Assembly (NCBI GenBank): GCA_963732905.1
Contig: CAVTBM010000010.1
Location: 124,001-188,000, forward strand
DNA from: DASQZK01 sp963732905
GTDB taxonomy: Bacteria > Bacteroidota > Bacteroidia > Bacteroidales > GCA-2748055
Direction: 5' to 3'
DNA: 64,000 nucleotides
Shown piece after piece: positions 51,885 through 60,816 of the stretch. The translations under genes and the position numbers were made by a program. Numbering within the stretch: the stretch's first letter is position 1; the number at the start of each line of letters is the position of its first letter. Under the pieces are notes generated by a model. The model had not been told where the DNA came from. It did not search any database and saw only the letters and a program-made list of their open reading frames with translations.

Positions 51885-52952
51885 TTACAAGTTAAGCAAA
51901 AATTCCAAGGTATTCACATTGTCAGCGTACTCCCAGAGCATCGGAGTCTGAGTATGGCCAAATTCAAGTGAATCAGTAGTAAAACGGCCTGTAATGCACT
52001 GTAACCGTTCGCGGTCTTTTTGCAAACGTTCAGCAACCTCCCCGGCTGAGAGATACCTTTCAAAATACAGGCTGCCAACCGGACTGCTGTAACTGCTGTC
52101 TTCTTTTACCACCAGGAAGCCCGTGTCATAAAAATCAGACTGGTTTACCAGGTGAACAGCCCTCTGATACTCGTAATTGTTCGCATATTTATGATGGTTT
52201 ACCAGGTAGGCATAATGTTGAAAATGGTCAAGAAGATGAGGCATCTCATATTCTTCCGGTATATATATTTTTGAGACATTCCGGCAACCAAGCCCGAAAT
52301 ACATGAAGATATCATCTGCCAGATTTTCGAGGTCAAACTTTGACTCGGATCCATCCAGCACGGCTGTGGAGTTCCTGTTCCTCCGGATGATATGAGGATA
52401 CTTCCCGAAATAATATTCAAAATACCTTGATGAGTTATCGCTGCCCGTGGCGATTAAGGCATCCGGATTTCTCAACGGCCCCTCCTGAAAGCGGACCAGC
52501 TCCTTAAAATCTTTGTTCAGGTATTCCAGGATTTCCAGGATGGCAGGAAGCAGGCGATCGTCCCTGCCCGGTAGTTTGGCTGTAAGACGGTGACCTGAAA
52601 AAATCACCGAGAGGAAATCGTGAAATCCGACCAGCGGAATATTCCCTGCCATGATAACACCAATATCGAGCTGATCCTGAGATTTTCCATCCGGCAGGGA
52701 ATAGGAGGAAAGCCACTTTGCAAGGTTCTCTTTCAAAAGAGCATCAGACAGTGCGCCCAGGCTGAGCCGTACATTTTCCGGAGTGAACCATGGATTATAT
52801 TCCTGCTCCCTGATGATCCTGTCCGCGAAGGTCCCGCCAAACCGTTTGTTAATCACTTTCAGATCAGGATTCTCAAAGAAGGATACGGACCTGAACTGTG
52901 AGAAAAATTTTCCAAGCGTAACAAAGGCTTCCATTTTTTCCTGCGTTGTCAT
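51885..52952 (-). CDS. Acyl-CoA reductase-like protein (LuxC-type fold)
   Basis: The 355-residue protein matches the Bacteroidota acyl-CoA reductase family, related to LuxC and aldehyde dehydrogenases. The GNIPLVGFHDFLSVIFSGH core and FGLGCRNVSKIYIPEEYE with a candidate catalytic Cys are characteristic. Relatives reduce activated fatty acids to aldehydes. The gene starts an operon with the pRiA4b-like, miaA and nudix genes (12-bp gap to the next). Two palindromes lie in its leader. Confidence 0.87.
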   Translation of the reverse strand: MTTQEKMEAFVTLGKFFSQFRSVSFFENPDLKVINKRFGGTFADRIIREQEYNPWFTPENVRLSLGALSDALLKENLAKWLSSYSLPDGKSQDQLDIGVIMAGNIPLVGFHDFLSVIFSGHRLTAKLPGRDDRLLPAILEILEYLNKDFKELVRFQEGPLRNPDALIATGSDNSSRYFEYYFGKYPHIIRRNRNSTAVLDGSESKFDLENLADDIFMYFGLGCRNVSKIYIPEEYEMPHLLDHFQHYAYLVNHHKYANNYEYQRAVHLVNQSDFYDTGFLVVKEDSSYSSPVGSLYFERYLSAGEVAERLQKDRERLQCITGRFTTDSLEFGHTQTPMLWEYADNVNTLEFLLNL

Positions 52953-52984
52953 TCCTGTTTTTTTATTCCATGGATTATGAAAAT

Positions 52985-53017
52985 TTACCAGTCTGGTAAC
53001 GGCTTCCCCAAGCCGTT
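52985..53017 (-). repeat. Two tandem palindromes in the acyl-CoA reductase leader
   Basis: TTACCAGTCTGGTAA (52985-52999) is followed directly by AACGGCTT-CCCC-AAGCCGTT (52998-53017), both perfect. They lie between the -7 element and the start codon, so they would be in the 5' UTR of the acyl-CoA reductase mRNA. They could be an operator or an RNA hairpin pair. Confidence 0.75.
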
Positions 53018-53031
53018 CAGCATATATTCCG

Positions 53032-53039
53032 CAAAGGTA
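53032..53039 (-). promoter_or_regulatory. -7 element of the acyl-CoA reductase operon
   Basis: On the minus strand TACCTTTG matches TAnnTTTG, 79 bp before the ATG. No -33 TTTG at the expected spacing. Confidence 0.4.
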
Positions 53040-53223
53040 ATGAATTTGGACAGAAGGTAAAGAGAGAACATGACCGGAATCTTCAATTCCAGTGTGACGT
53101 TATAATCTTAATAAAGGTCTCATTACCTGTCAGACATTTTGATGTTCTGCCATTAACGACCGGCGGATCGGAAGATCAGGCAACGAAGGTTATTCAGGAA
53201 AAAGAATAAGGCAGGTTTGGCCT

Positions 53224-53255
53224 GAAAAAGGTCGCCCCGGTGTATGACCGGGGCG
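53224..53255 (-). terminator. Intrinsic terminator of acn
   Basis: CGCCCCGGT (53233-53241), a 5-base loop and ACCGGGGCG (53247-53255) form a 9-bp perfect stem. On the minus strand it is followed by ACCTTTTT. It lies 37 bp after the aconitase stop. Confidence 0.85.
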
Positions 53256-53292
53256 GGTGAAGTAAGAATCTCTTCCAGTGGAAATGAGTCCG

Positions 53293-55560
53293 TCAGCCAT
53301 GATGCTCTTCTCTTATCAGGTTCAGGGCAGAGCCTGCCTTAAACCAGTCAATTTGTTTCTGATTATAAGTATGGTTGAGATTTATCTGCTCTTTGCTCCC
53401 GTCACTATGATGAATGACAAGCGTAATCAATTTGCCCGGGGCGAAGGCTGTCAGGCCTCTGATGTCGAAGGTGTCGTCCTCCCTGATCCTGGAATAATCG
53501 TCCGGCCTGGCAAAAGTCAGTGCAAGGACACCCTGTTTTTTCAGATTGGATTCATGGATCCTGGCAAACGATTTTACAATCACGGCCCTGACACCCATGA
53601 ACCTGGGTTCCATTGCAGCATGTTCGCGCGATGATCCTTCGCCGTAATTGTCGTCACCGATAATGACTGAATTCAGTCCTTTATCCTTGTAAGACTTCAC
53701 TGCATCATATACCGGCACATACTCACCGGTAAGCTGATTTTTAACCAGGTTAGCTTTATTATTGAAGGCATTAATGGCACCAAGCATAAGGTTTTTGGAG
53801 ATATTCTCAAGATGACCCCTGTATTTCAGCCAGGGACCAGCCATGGAGATATGATCGGTGGTGCATTTGCCTTTCACTTTAATAAAAAGTTGCAGGCCCA
53901 TGAGGTCATGACCGTCCCAGGCTTTAAACGGGGTAAGCAGCTGCAGCCGATGTGAGTCGGGTTCAACGTGGATCACAATTTCGCTCCCGTTCTCAGCCGG
54001 GGCCTGGTAACCGTTATCTTCCACAGCGAAACCCCTGACCGGCATTTCAAGACCCTTTGGTTCTTCCAACCTCACCATTTTACCCTCTTCATTTTCGAGT
54101 GAATCGGTAAGGGGGTTGAAGGTCAGATCACCGGCAATGGCAAAGGCCGTAACAATTTCAGGACTAGCCACGAAAGCGTAAGTATTCGGGTTTCCGTCAT
54201 TGCGCTTGGCAAAGTTACGGTTGAAGGATGTAATGATAGAGTTCTTCTCCTGTTTATCTGCATTATGTCGTGCCCACTGACCAATGCACGGTCCGCATGC
54301 ATTTGCCAGTACCAGTCCGCCGATTTTTTCAAATTTCTCCAGCAGGCCATCCCGGTCAATAGTGTACCTTACCTGTTCGGAGCCGGGAGTCACTGTAAAA
54401 CCGGCATTAACTTTCAGTTTTTTATCGATAGCCTGCTGAGCCACAGAAGCAGCCCTGGTAATATCTTCGTAGGATGAATTGGTACACGATCCAATGAGAC
54501 CTACTTCAAGTTTTGCGGGGTAATCATTGTCTTTCACGGCTTTGGCGAAGGCTGAAATAGGCCAGGCTTTATCCGGAGAGAAAGGCCCGTTGACATGGGG
54601 TTCGAGTTCCGAGAGGTTTATCTCAATGGTCTGATCGAAATAGAAGTCGGGATTTTCATAAACTTCAGAATCGCCGGTCAGATGAGCTGCAACGGAATCG
54701 GCTAATTTCGCAACTTCTTCCCTTCCTGTGCCTTCAAGGTAGATTTTCATTTTTTCATCATAACCAAAGAGAGAGGTAGTTGCCCCGATCTCTGCGCCCA
54801 TATTACAGATGGTGCCTTTGCCGGTTGCCGAAATAGTCCTTGCACCTTCGCCGAAATATTCAAGAATGCAGCCGGTGCCTCCTTTAACGGTCAGAATTCC
54901 GGCCACTCTCAGGATAACATCTTTGGCAGAGGTCCATCCGCTGAGAGTGCCGGTAAGTTTTACGCCGATCAGTTTCGGAAACTTCAGTTCCCATGGCATG
55001 CCGGCCATAACATCCACAGCATCGGCACCCCCAACACCCACGGCTACCATGCCGAGTCCGCCTGCATTTACCGTGTGTGAATCGGTACCGATCATCATCC
55101 CTCCGGGAAAAGCGTAATTTTCAAGGATAACCTGGTGAATAATCCCCGCACCGGGTTTCCAGAATCCGATACCATACCTGGCAGAAACGGAAGCCAGAAA
55201 GTCGAAGACTTCACTGTTCGTCTGGCGGGCGACAGCAAGATCATTCAGAGCTCCTGTCTTAGCCTGGATCAGATGATCGCAATGCACAGTTGAAGGCACA
55301 GCAACTTTCCCTTTACCAGCCTGCATAAACTGAAGAAGGGCCATCTGCGCAGTGGCATCCTGCATGCCGACACGGTCGGGATTGAAATAAACGTAATCTT
55401 TTCCGCGTTGGTACTCCTTTTTGGCAGGGCCTTCCTCAAGGTGGGAATACAGTATTTTTTCAGTAAGGGAAAGTGGCCTTTTAAGAACTTTCCTCGCTGC
55501 CGCTACCAGGCCGGGTATCTCTGCATACCTCTCCTTGATCATTTCCAGGTCGAAAACCAT
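53293..55560 (-). CDS. acn: Aconitate hydratase (mitochondrial-type)
   Basis: The 755-residue enzyme isomerises citrate to isocitrate in the TCA cycle. The [4Fe-4S] cysteines are in VGLIGSCTNSSYEDI and VLANACGPCIGQW, and STVHCDHLIQAK and GTDSHTVNAGGLGMVAVGVG are conserved. The swivel domain has DNYGEGSSREHAAMEPR. Size and sequence style resemble mitochondrial ACO2 rather than AcnA (~890) or AcnB. It is transcribed alone, with a terminator after it and a near-consensus promoter in front. Confidence 0.96.
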   Translation of the reverse strand: MVFDLEMIKERYAEIPGLVAAARKVLKRPLSLTEKILYSHLEEGPAKKEYQRGKDYVYFNPDRVGMQDATAQMALLQFMQAGKGKVAVPSTVHCDHLIQAKTGALNDLAVARQTNSEVFDFLASVSARYGIGFWKPGAGIIHQVILENYAFPGGMMIGTDSHTVNAGGLGMVAVGVGGADAVDVMAGMPWELKFPKLIGVKLTGTLSGWTSAKDVILRVAGILTVKGGTGCILEYFGEGARTISATGKGTICNMGAEIGATTSLFGYDEKMKIYLEGTGREEVAKLADSVAAHLTGDSEVYENPDFYFDQTIEINLSELEPHVNGPFSPDKAWPISAFAKAVKDNDYPAKLEVGLIGSCTNSSYEDITRAASVAQQAIDKKLKVNAGFTVTPGSEQVRYTIDRDGLLEKFEKIGGLVLANACGPCIGQWARHNADKQEKNSIITSFNRNFAKRNDGNPNTYAFVASPEIVTAFAIAGDLTFNPLTDSLENEEGKMVRLEEPKGLEMPVRGFAVEDNGYQAPAENGSEIVIHVEPDSHRLQLLTPFKAWDGHDLMGLQLFIKVKGKCTTDHISMAGPWLKYRGHLENISKNLMLGAINAFNNKANLVKNQLTGEYVPVYDAVKSYKDKGLNSVIIGDDNYGEGSSREHAAMEPRFMGVRAVIVKSFARIHESNLKKQGVLALTFARPDDYSRIREDDTFDIRGLTAFAPGKLITLVIHHSDGSKEQINLNHTYNQKQIDWFKAGSALNLIREEHHG

Positions 55561-55583
55561 GATATTTTTTTTTTTTAGTGAAA

Positions 55584-55614
55584 CAAAGTCACGAATTTAC
55601 AAAATCATCACAAA
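55584..55614 (-). promoter_or_regulatory. Promoter candidate of acn
   Basis: On the minus strand TTTG (55614-55611), 19 bases, then TGACTTTG (55591-55584). The spacing is ideal, but the -7 element has one mismatch to TAnnTTTG. Confidence 0.5.
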
Positions 55615-55706
55615 CAGCAAGAATTTTATTTCTATATCAGGACATTTTAATGGGTAGATTGTTCAGAAATCCCTAACTTTAGACTGCATAAAAATCTTCT
55701 GACTTT

Positions 55707-56951
55707 ATGATTGGAATAGTTTTTCGGGAGAATTTAAAGATAGCTCTGCAAACTATCAGAACCAACCGGTTGAGGACAGTACTGACCATTTCCATCATTG
55801 CCTTTGGAATCATGGCACTCGTCGGCATTCTGACTTCCATCGAGGCTATTCAGCGCACGATAACCGATCAGTTCACCATGATGGGCGCCAACACCTTCAA
55901 TATTGAGAGCCGTAGTATGCGTATTCACATCGGTGACCAGAGGTACCGGACAAAAAATTATAGCTACATTTCATACCGGCAGGCAGAAGAATTTAAAAAA
56001 CGGTATAATTTTCCCGCTACTGTGTCCATATGGACTTACGCTTCCGGTACAGGTACGGTGAAATATGGTACTGAGAAAACCAATCCTAACATTCCGGTTA
56101 TAGGTGTTGATGAGAATTACATTTCCACCTCAGGCTATGAGATTGGTCAGGGCCGGAATTTTAACCCGGAAGAAATTGAAAATTACCGTAATTTTGCTGT
56201 CATTGGCTCCTCACTGGCAAAAAAACTCTTTCCGGATTTTGAAGATCCGCTGAATAAGATTATCACCGTTGGCAACGGCCGGTTCAGGGTCATCGGCGTT
56301 CTTAAAAGTAAGGGCTCCAGCCTCGGGATGAATTCGGATAACGTCTGCCTGCTTCCATACTCTAGTGTAAGGCAGTATTTTTCCAGCGCAAATATGGGGT
56401 ATACAATAAGCGTCAGGGCTGCAAATAAAGAGCTTGTCGATGCTGCCGTTGGCGAAGCGGAAGGACTCTTCCGGATTGTCAGAAATCTGGATGCCAGGGA
56501 TGAGTCTGACTTCAATATTACCAAAAGCGATACCATCGTGAAACTGTTTCTGGAGAACCTTCAGCGGGTTAATATGGCTGCCGTTCTTATCGGACTGATA
56601 ACACTTCTTGGGGCGGTTATCGGACTGATGAACATCATGCTCGTTTCAGTAACTGAAAGGACCCGTGAAATAGGGATCAGAAAAGCCATGGGAGCAAAAA
56701 GCAGGAACATAAAGCAACAGTTTCTGTTCGAAGCGATTGTTATCGGACAATTGGGAGGAGCTTTTGGGATTGTTCTTGGGATAATTATTGGAAATGTTGT
56801 TTCTTTGCTTAGCAGTTCATCCTTCATCATTCCATGGGGGTGGATCATTTTAGGGGTTATGCTGTGTTTTGGTGTTGGTGTGGTTTCTGGCTATTTTCCG
56901 GCAGTAAAGGCGGCCCGCCAGGATCCGATTGTTGCATTGAGATACGAATAG
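55707..56951 (+). CDS. ABC transporter permease, MacB/FtsX type
   Basis: The 414-residue inner-membrane protein has an N-terminal helix (LRTVLTISIIAFGIMALVGI), a large periplasmic MacB-PCD domain (residues of about 45-280) and three C-terminal helices of the FtsX domain. The cytoplasmic motif VTERTREIGIRKAMGAKSRN and GYFPAVKAARQDPIVALRYE are characteristic. The ATPase and adaptor partners normally needed are not encoded next to it. It could act in lipoprotein, peptide or signal handling. It is followed by a SiaC-like gene 21 bp away. Confidence 0.93.
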   Translation: MIGIVFRENLKIALQTIRTNRLRTVLTISIIAFGIMALVGILTSIEAIQRTITDQFTMMGANTFNIESRSMRIHIGDQRYRTKNYSYISYRQAEEFKKRYNFPATVSIWTYASGTGTVKYGTEKTNPNIPVIGVDENYISTSGYEIGQGRNFNPEEIENYRNFAVIGSSLAKKLFPDFEDPLNKIITVGNGRFRVIGVLKSKGSSLGMNSDNVCLLPYSSVRQYFSSANMGYTISVRAANKELVDAAVGEAEGLFRIVRNLDARDESDFNITKSDTIVKLFLENLQRVNMAAVLIGLITLLGAVIGLMNIMLVSVTERTREIGIRKAMGAKSRNIKQQFLFEAIVIGQLGGAFGIVLGIIIGNVVSLLSSSSFIIPWGWIILGVMLCFGVGVVSGYFPAVKAARQDPIVALRYE

Positions 56952-56972
56952 TTATTTTATAATTCATAGTTT

Positions 56973-57350
56973 ATGGACGAGTATTACGTCAAAAAAACAT
57001 CCAATACACCGGAAGTATTCTTTTCACCAAGCGAAGGAATACTGAAAATTGAAGGTCGTTCCATCCCGGAGGATCCGGGGGATTTTTTTGACAATATCAT
57101 CAATATTATTACCCGGTATTATCAGGATCCCAAAGAACTGACGAAGGTGGATATTAAACTGGAATATATAAACAGCGGATCCTCAAAATATATGCTGGAA
57201 CTGATGAGAATCCTGAAACGTAACTATGATGCAGGCCACGATTGTATCGTAAACTGGTACTATGAGGAAGATGACGAATCGATACAGGAACTCGGCCAGC
57301 ATTACCAGGCCACGGTCCAGATTCCGTTTAAAATCATCGATTATTATTAA
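56973..57350 (+). CDS. DUF1987 / SiaC-like regulatory phosphoprotein
   Basis: The 125-residue cytoplasmic protein matches DUF1987 (SiaC): VYYVKK-type start, SPSEGILKIEGRSIPEDP, YINSGSSKYMLELMRILK and a C-terminal VNWYYEEDDESIQELG. In Pseudomonas SiaC is phosphorylated on a Thr/Ser and controls a diguanylate cyclase. Here Ser residues of NSGSSKYM are the candidate site. No kinase or phosphatase gene is nearby. It follows the ABC permease by 21 bp and converges with WD40. Confidence 0.85.
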   Translation: MDEYYVKKTSNTPEVFFSPSEGILKIEGRSIPEDPGDFFDNIINIITRYYQDPKELTKVDIKLEYINSGSSKYMLELMRILKRNYDAGHDCIVNWYYEEDDESIQELGQHYQATVQIPFKIIDYY

Positions 57351-57372
57351 GCCCTGTTTGTTTCAGGTAACA

Positions 57373-58311
57373 TTACATATCCTTCACATATATTCTCTGC
57401 ACCTTATTGCCAGATGCAATATAAACCACCAGTAAGCTTCCTTCCACAGTGGTTCTGACCCGGTAAACAGGTGCATTCATTTCAGAGGTCATCTTCAGTG
57501 TACCCATGCCCGTTTCTACAATCACCTTGCCAGAATAGGAGGTTACGACGTAATCCCAGCTGGTTGGAAAGAAGGAGACCCCGGTAAGCCATCCGTCCAG
57601 GAGGATATCCTTGTTCACTTGTTGGTACAACCCTTTAGGGCTTATTTTAAAAGTTGCAAGGATACCAAAATCGCCACATATAATCATCTCCTTGTTGTCC
57701 TGACTGATGGTAATGGACCTGAGCCAGAAAGGATACTTTTTTATCTCAGTTATTTTTTTGCCCGACCGGCTGTCCCAAAGCAGAACACGGCCGTCACCAC
57801 CTGCCGTCACGATCTTGCTACCACCATCCAAAAATTTCAGATCATTGAGACTTTTTTTGTGGGCTCTTTCAATGTCGGTTATTTTGCCCGTTGCAAGGTC
57901 CATGATCCTTAAGGTGCCATCGGCATATCCGGCTGCAATGATACTGTCCTTCTCGCTCACCCCAACGGTAGTCACCATACTCATTCTTTCCGGGAGATTT
58001 TTCAGGTTCCCTTCAGGGAGGGTCATGGTTATCAGGCTCCCGTTCATATAGCCTGCCACCATCAGTGTACCGTCGTCAGAAACAGCCATCCTGGTTACCC
58101 TGCTGTCCAGGTCAGTGGGGATGACCCTTTCCGGAGAGAAGTCGTTCACCATATAAAAGTGAAACGCCTGGTTCCCGGGAATGATCAGGGTCTGGTTCTG
58201 GCGGTTGAATGCAAAATCATAAATATCAAGACTGTCGGTATAGTAAACCTGGCAGAAAAGGCCGGAAAACGGGACGGTCAGAAATATTAGCAGTAGAGTA
58301 AATTTTCTCAT
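57373..58311 (-). CDS. Secreted WD40-repeat protein
   Basis: The 312-residue protein has a signal peptide (MRKFTLLLIFLTVPFSGLFCQ). WD40/YVTN-like blades follow: SRVTRMAVSDDGTLMVAGYM, TVGVSEKDSIIAAGYADGTL, LNDLKFLDGGSKIVTAGGDG and FWLRSITISQDNKEMIICGD. This would give a beta-propeller of about seven blades in the periplasm, probably a protein-binding scaffold. It overlaps the preceding barrel-like gene by 4 bp and ends a three-gene operon. No enzymatic motif is seen. Confidence 0.85.
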   Translation of the reverse strand: MRKFTLLLIFLTVPFSGLFCQVYYTDSLDIYDFAFNRQNQTLIIPGNQAFHFYMVNDFSPERVIPTDLDSRVTRMAVSDDGTLMVAGYMNGSLITMTLPEGNLKNLPERMSMVTTVGVSEKDSIIAAGYADGTLRIMDLATGKITDIERAHKKSLNDLKFLDGGSKIVTAGGDGRVLLWDSRSGKKITEIKKYPFWLRSITISQDNKEMIICGDFGILATFKISPKGLYQQVNKDILLDGWLTGVSFFPTSWDYVVTSYSGKVIVETGMGTLKMTSEMNAPVYRVRTTVEGSLLVVYIASGNKVQRIYVKDM

Positions 58312-59021
58312 AAATCTCTGTAAATATTTTTTTGTCTTTTAAGGGTCAGGTCAAGCCCGATATCGAAGTGAAATGAACCTGAATGTCTGTCAGGATAAAT
58401 AAATTCTCTCGTGAAAAGCCAATCTTTCCCGGCTCCCATGAAGAGCCATAAACTTTCGGTAAGTTTTAATTCCGCAGAAAGATTAACCATGAATCCGGGA
58501 CAGAAATCATTGGCTTTATCCGTTGAAGTCGGATTGGGGTTCAGAATGGACTCATAAGTATTGACCGGATTCTGAAATGTCACCTTCACACTGTTTAATG
58601 AAACTCCGGGACTCAGCGCCAGCCTTAGAAGATGTCCGTTAACCAATACATAAGACACAGGTAGGTCGGCCTGAATTCCGATTCCCTTGATCAGGGTTTC
58701 AGAACCCGAATAAAGATCCCAGTCAGAGGGGCTCTTCCAGTTTTTAAACCTTGATTTACGGTAAAAAATACCGGGTTCGATCATGAAGTATTTATGATGA
58801 TATACCAGGCTGAAGGTCTTAGAAAGGTTTGGCTGGTAATTGTTGAACAGTGCCGGCATGGACAGATATTTGTCGGCGATCTTCTTCCCGCAAGGAAGGT
58901 TAAGGTTACCGCTAATTGAAAGGCTTACTGTTCTTTCATCCTGAGAATGGGCAATACCCGTCGAAAGGATGATCACAATGAATACGAATACGAATTTAAT
59001 TCTAATCCTTGAAGGTTTCAT
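58308..59021 (-). CDS. Outer-membrane beta-barrel-like protein
   Basis: It starts at ATG 59021 (MKPSRIRIKFVFVFIVIILSTGIAHSQ), a clean signal peptide; an upstream ATG six codons earlier would add a poor N-terminus. The 237-residue protein is strand-rich with aromatic girdle patterns (LVYHHKYFMIEPGIFYRKSR, LRLALSPGVSLNSVKVTF) and ends with SFHFDIGLDLTLKR, a barrel-like terminal strand. The PorT/OmpW-like type is likely. It sits between the IPT/TIG lipoprotein and the WD40 protein in one operon, overlapping the latter. Confidence 0.75.
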   Translation of the reverse strand: MKPSRIRIKFVFVFIVIILSTGIAHSQDERTVSLSISGNLNLPCGKKIADKYLSMPALFNNYQPNLSKTFSLVYHHKYFMIEPGIFYRKSRFKNWKSPSDWDLYSGSETLIKGIGIQADLPVSYVLVNGHLLRLALSPGVSLNSVKVTFQNPVNTYESILNPNPTSTDKANDFCPGFMVNLSAELKLTESLWLFMGAGKDWLFTREFIYPDRHSGSFHFDIGLDLTLKRQKNIYRDL

Positions 59022-59053
59022 ATATGTATATCTTACCAAATGGATATGAGTTA

Positions 59054-60616
59054 TTAACCGAGCCTGTCCCCGAATGTGCCTTTCTCTGTGATGCGCAGTT
59101 TATCATCTGATTTATGACGGTTGCAATTGTCTCCGGAAAAACATATGTGTTCAGTGATGAAATCACCCATTGAGGAGGTAACAGAACTTACCAACCCGTG
59201 TCTCCTTACTGCACACTGTTTTGTTCCTGAGGATATTGATGCATCGCGGGACAGGATGAATTGCCGGTTCCCGGATCTGACCCGGACCGGTACGAAAGCC
59301 TTTATTTCTGATGGACTTGCGAAGAGCACTGGTAAATTTGCTGTTCCGGTGAACCACCTGAAATTGTCGGTATTTGCCGATAAAGGGTTACCATCTGCAA
59401 TAATTGGATATCCTGTTCCTACCGGATGAGAAGGGATGCAAGTCACTTCAGGTATGACTACGGTAAAGGCATTCGGGAGGACCAGTACCTTGCCTTTTAC
59501 GGTGAGCTTCATCTCCTTGGCCCCCGCAGAAAGTATGAGTGGTAGTCTGAAGATGATCTCTGATAAGTCAACGGAAAGCAAAGTACCAGGCAAACCATCA
59601 ATCGTAAACCTGAAATCAGAAGGTTTGGCAGTATAAAATCCCCCGGAAATCGTAATTGAATCCCCCGGAGCCCCGGTCAAAGGGCTTACTTCTCTGATAT
59701 AGGGTGCCAGGTAACTGATCGGATCCGGGGCAGTGGAGGTAAGTCCGTAATTGCTTACCGTAACGATATTTTCACCCGAATCCGCATTCGCAGGCATGTA
59801 GAATGTCATTTTCTTTCCTTCAAGGACCAGGGGGTCGCTAAAAGAATTTACAAGAATAATTTGATTATTGTTAAGTTTTAGAACCGACCCGGTTTTTAGA
59901 AAATGTTCGCCATAAACTGAGATGAAGTCTTTTGTTGTTCCCTGCATCGGATATATACTTTCAATTACAGGACCTGCAAGCTTAACACTCAGGAGATACT
60001 TGGCACTAAGGTTCAGTTCAGGCATAAAAATCCCAAGATTAATGTCTTTATCGAGCCCTTTATCGGGCATGATAAACCTGATACTGTCCCGCGTGGTGAA
60101 AAACGGGCTGACATAGTTACTGTTGACGATGACAAATAAGGCCCCGGCTGTAGGATCAAAATTCTTTCCGTAGATTAGGATCGTATCTCCGGGAAAAACA
60201 ATGGGCAGACTGATGCTGTCAATGATTGGGTAGGCATTGTTCGGAGCATCAAATCTGACCTGTTCACCGTATACGATGGTTTGCTCAGTTTTAAGATAAG
60301 CCTTGACATAATAATCCTTGACATCCGGCGGAAACCCGGTAGTGACCTTTTCGCTATATTCCCCTGTACTTTTCGGGGCTCCATGACTTATGTGTTTTGA
60401 ATCTAAAATACTAAAGTAACCAAGTTCATCCGACCAGACAAATCCACAGTCAAGGACAGCCTGGTTTCCCAACGAAGTAATGTTGGCTCTGAATTCAATA
60501 CCGGTTCTACCGTAGAACGCCGGCTGTCCTGTCAGGACAACCGGAACCAAGGGGTCATCTTTTCGACAGGAAAAGAGAAGGACAATCGATAGCAGGACGA
60601 GGATCTGTTTTTTCAT
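59054..60616 (-). CDS. IPT/TIG-domain lipoprotein
   Basis: The 520-residue protein has a signal with lipobox (VLLFSC, about residue 17). It has several Ig-like IPT/TIG domains: YPIIDSISLPIVFPGDTILI, GPVIESIYPMQGTTKDFISV and PYIREVSPLTGAPGDSITIS. The last ~60 residues are Cys/His-rich (CAVRRHGLVSSVTSS, HICFSGDNCNRHK) and unlike the rest. It is probably a surface or periplasmic binding protein. It is the first gene of the trio with the barrel and WD40 genes, 32 bp before the barrel start. The partner is unknown. Confidence 0.8.
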   Translation of the reverse strand: MKKQILVLLSIVLLFSCRKDDPLVPVVLTGQPAFYGRTGIEFRANITSLGNQAVLDCGFVWSDELGYFSILDSKHISHGAPKSTGEYSEKVTTGFPPDVKDYYVKAYLKTEQTIVYGEQVRFDAPNNAYPIIDSISLPIVFPGDTILIYGKNFDPTAGALFVIVNSNYVSPFFTTRDSIRFIMPDKGLDKDINLGIFMPELNLSAKYLLSVKLAGPVIESIYPMQGTTKDFISVYGEHFLKTGSVLKLNNNQIILVNSFSDPLVLEGKKMTFYMPANADSGENIVTVSNYGLTSTAPDPISYLAPYIREVSPLTGAPGDSITISGGFYTAKPSDFRFTIDGLPGTLLSVDLSEIIFRLPLILSAGAKEMKLTVKGKVLVLPNAFTVVIPEVTCIPSHPVGTGYPIIADGNPLSANTDNFRWFTGTANLPVLFASPSEIKAFVPVRVRSGNRQFILSRDASISSGTKQCAVRRHGLVSSVTSSMGDFITEHICFSGDNCNRHKSDDKLRITEKGTFGDRLG

Positions 60617-60726
60617 CGTTTCAGGTAGAAATATTTGATAAATTGAATCTACTTATTTTTTTTCAAATTCTGAACGGTGTTTAGTTTTTTTTGACAAAGG
60701 CCGTCAATAGACGCTTTCAGAAGGCT

Positions 60727-60757
60727 AAAAAAAAGTGCCTTACATAGAAGGCACTTT
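60727..60757 (-). terminator. Intrinsic terminator of gap
   Basis: AAAGTGCCTT (60732-60741) pairs with AAGGCACTTT (60748-60757) as a perfect 10-bp stem. On the minus strand it is followed by a T-run (60727-60734). It lies 59 bp past the gap stop codon. Confidence 0.88.
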
Positions 60758-60816
60758 ATAAGAATATTGATGCAGGAATGTTCCGGCTCTTTTCAAACCG
60801 GAAGAAATTAGATTTC

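Larger units (their letters stand above)
52953..53223. other. Intergenic region between the acyl-CoA reductase and the acn terminator
   Basis: It carries two hairpin palindromes (52985-53017) and a -7 element for the leftward operon. Beyond about 53040 no gene, promoter pair or RNA motif is recognised up to the acn terminator at 53224. Confidence 0.5.
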
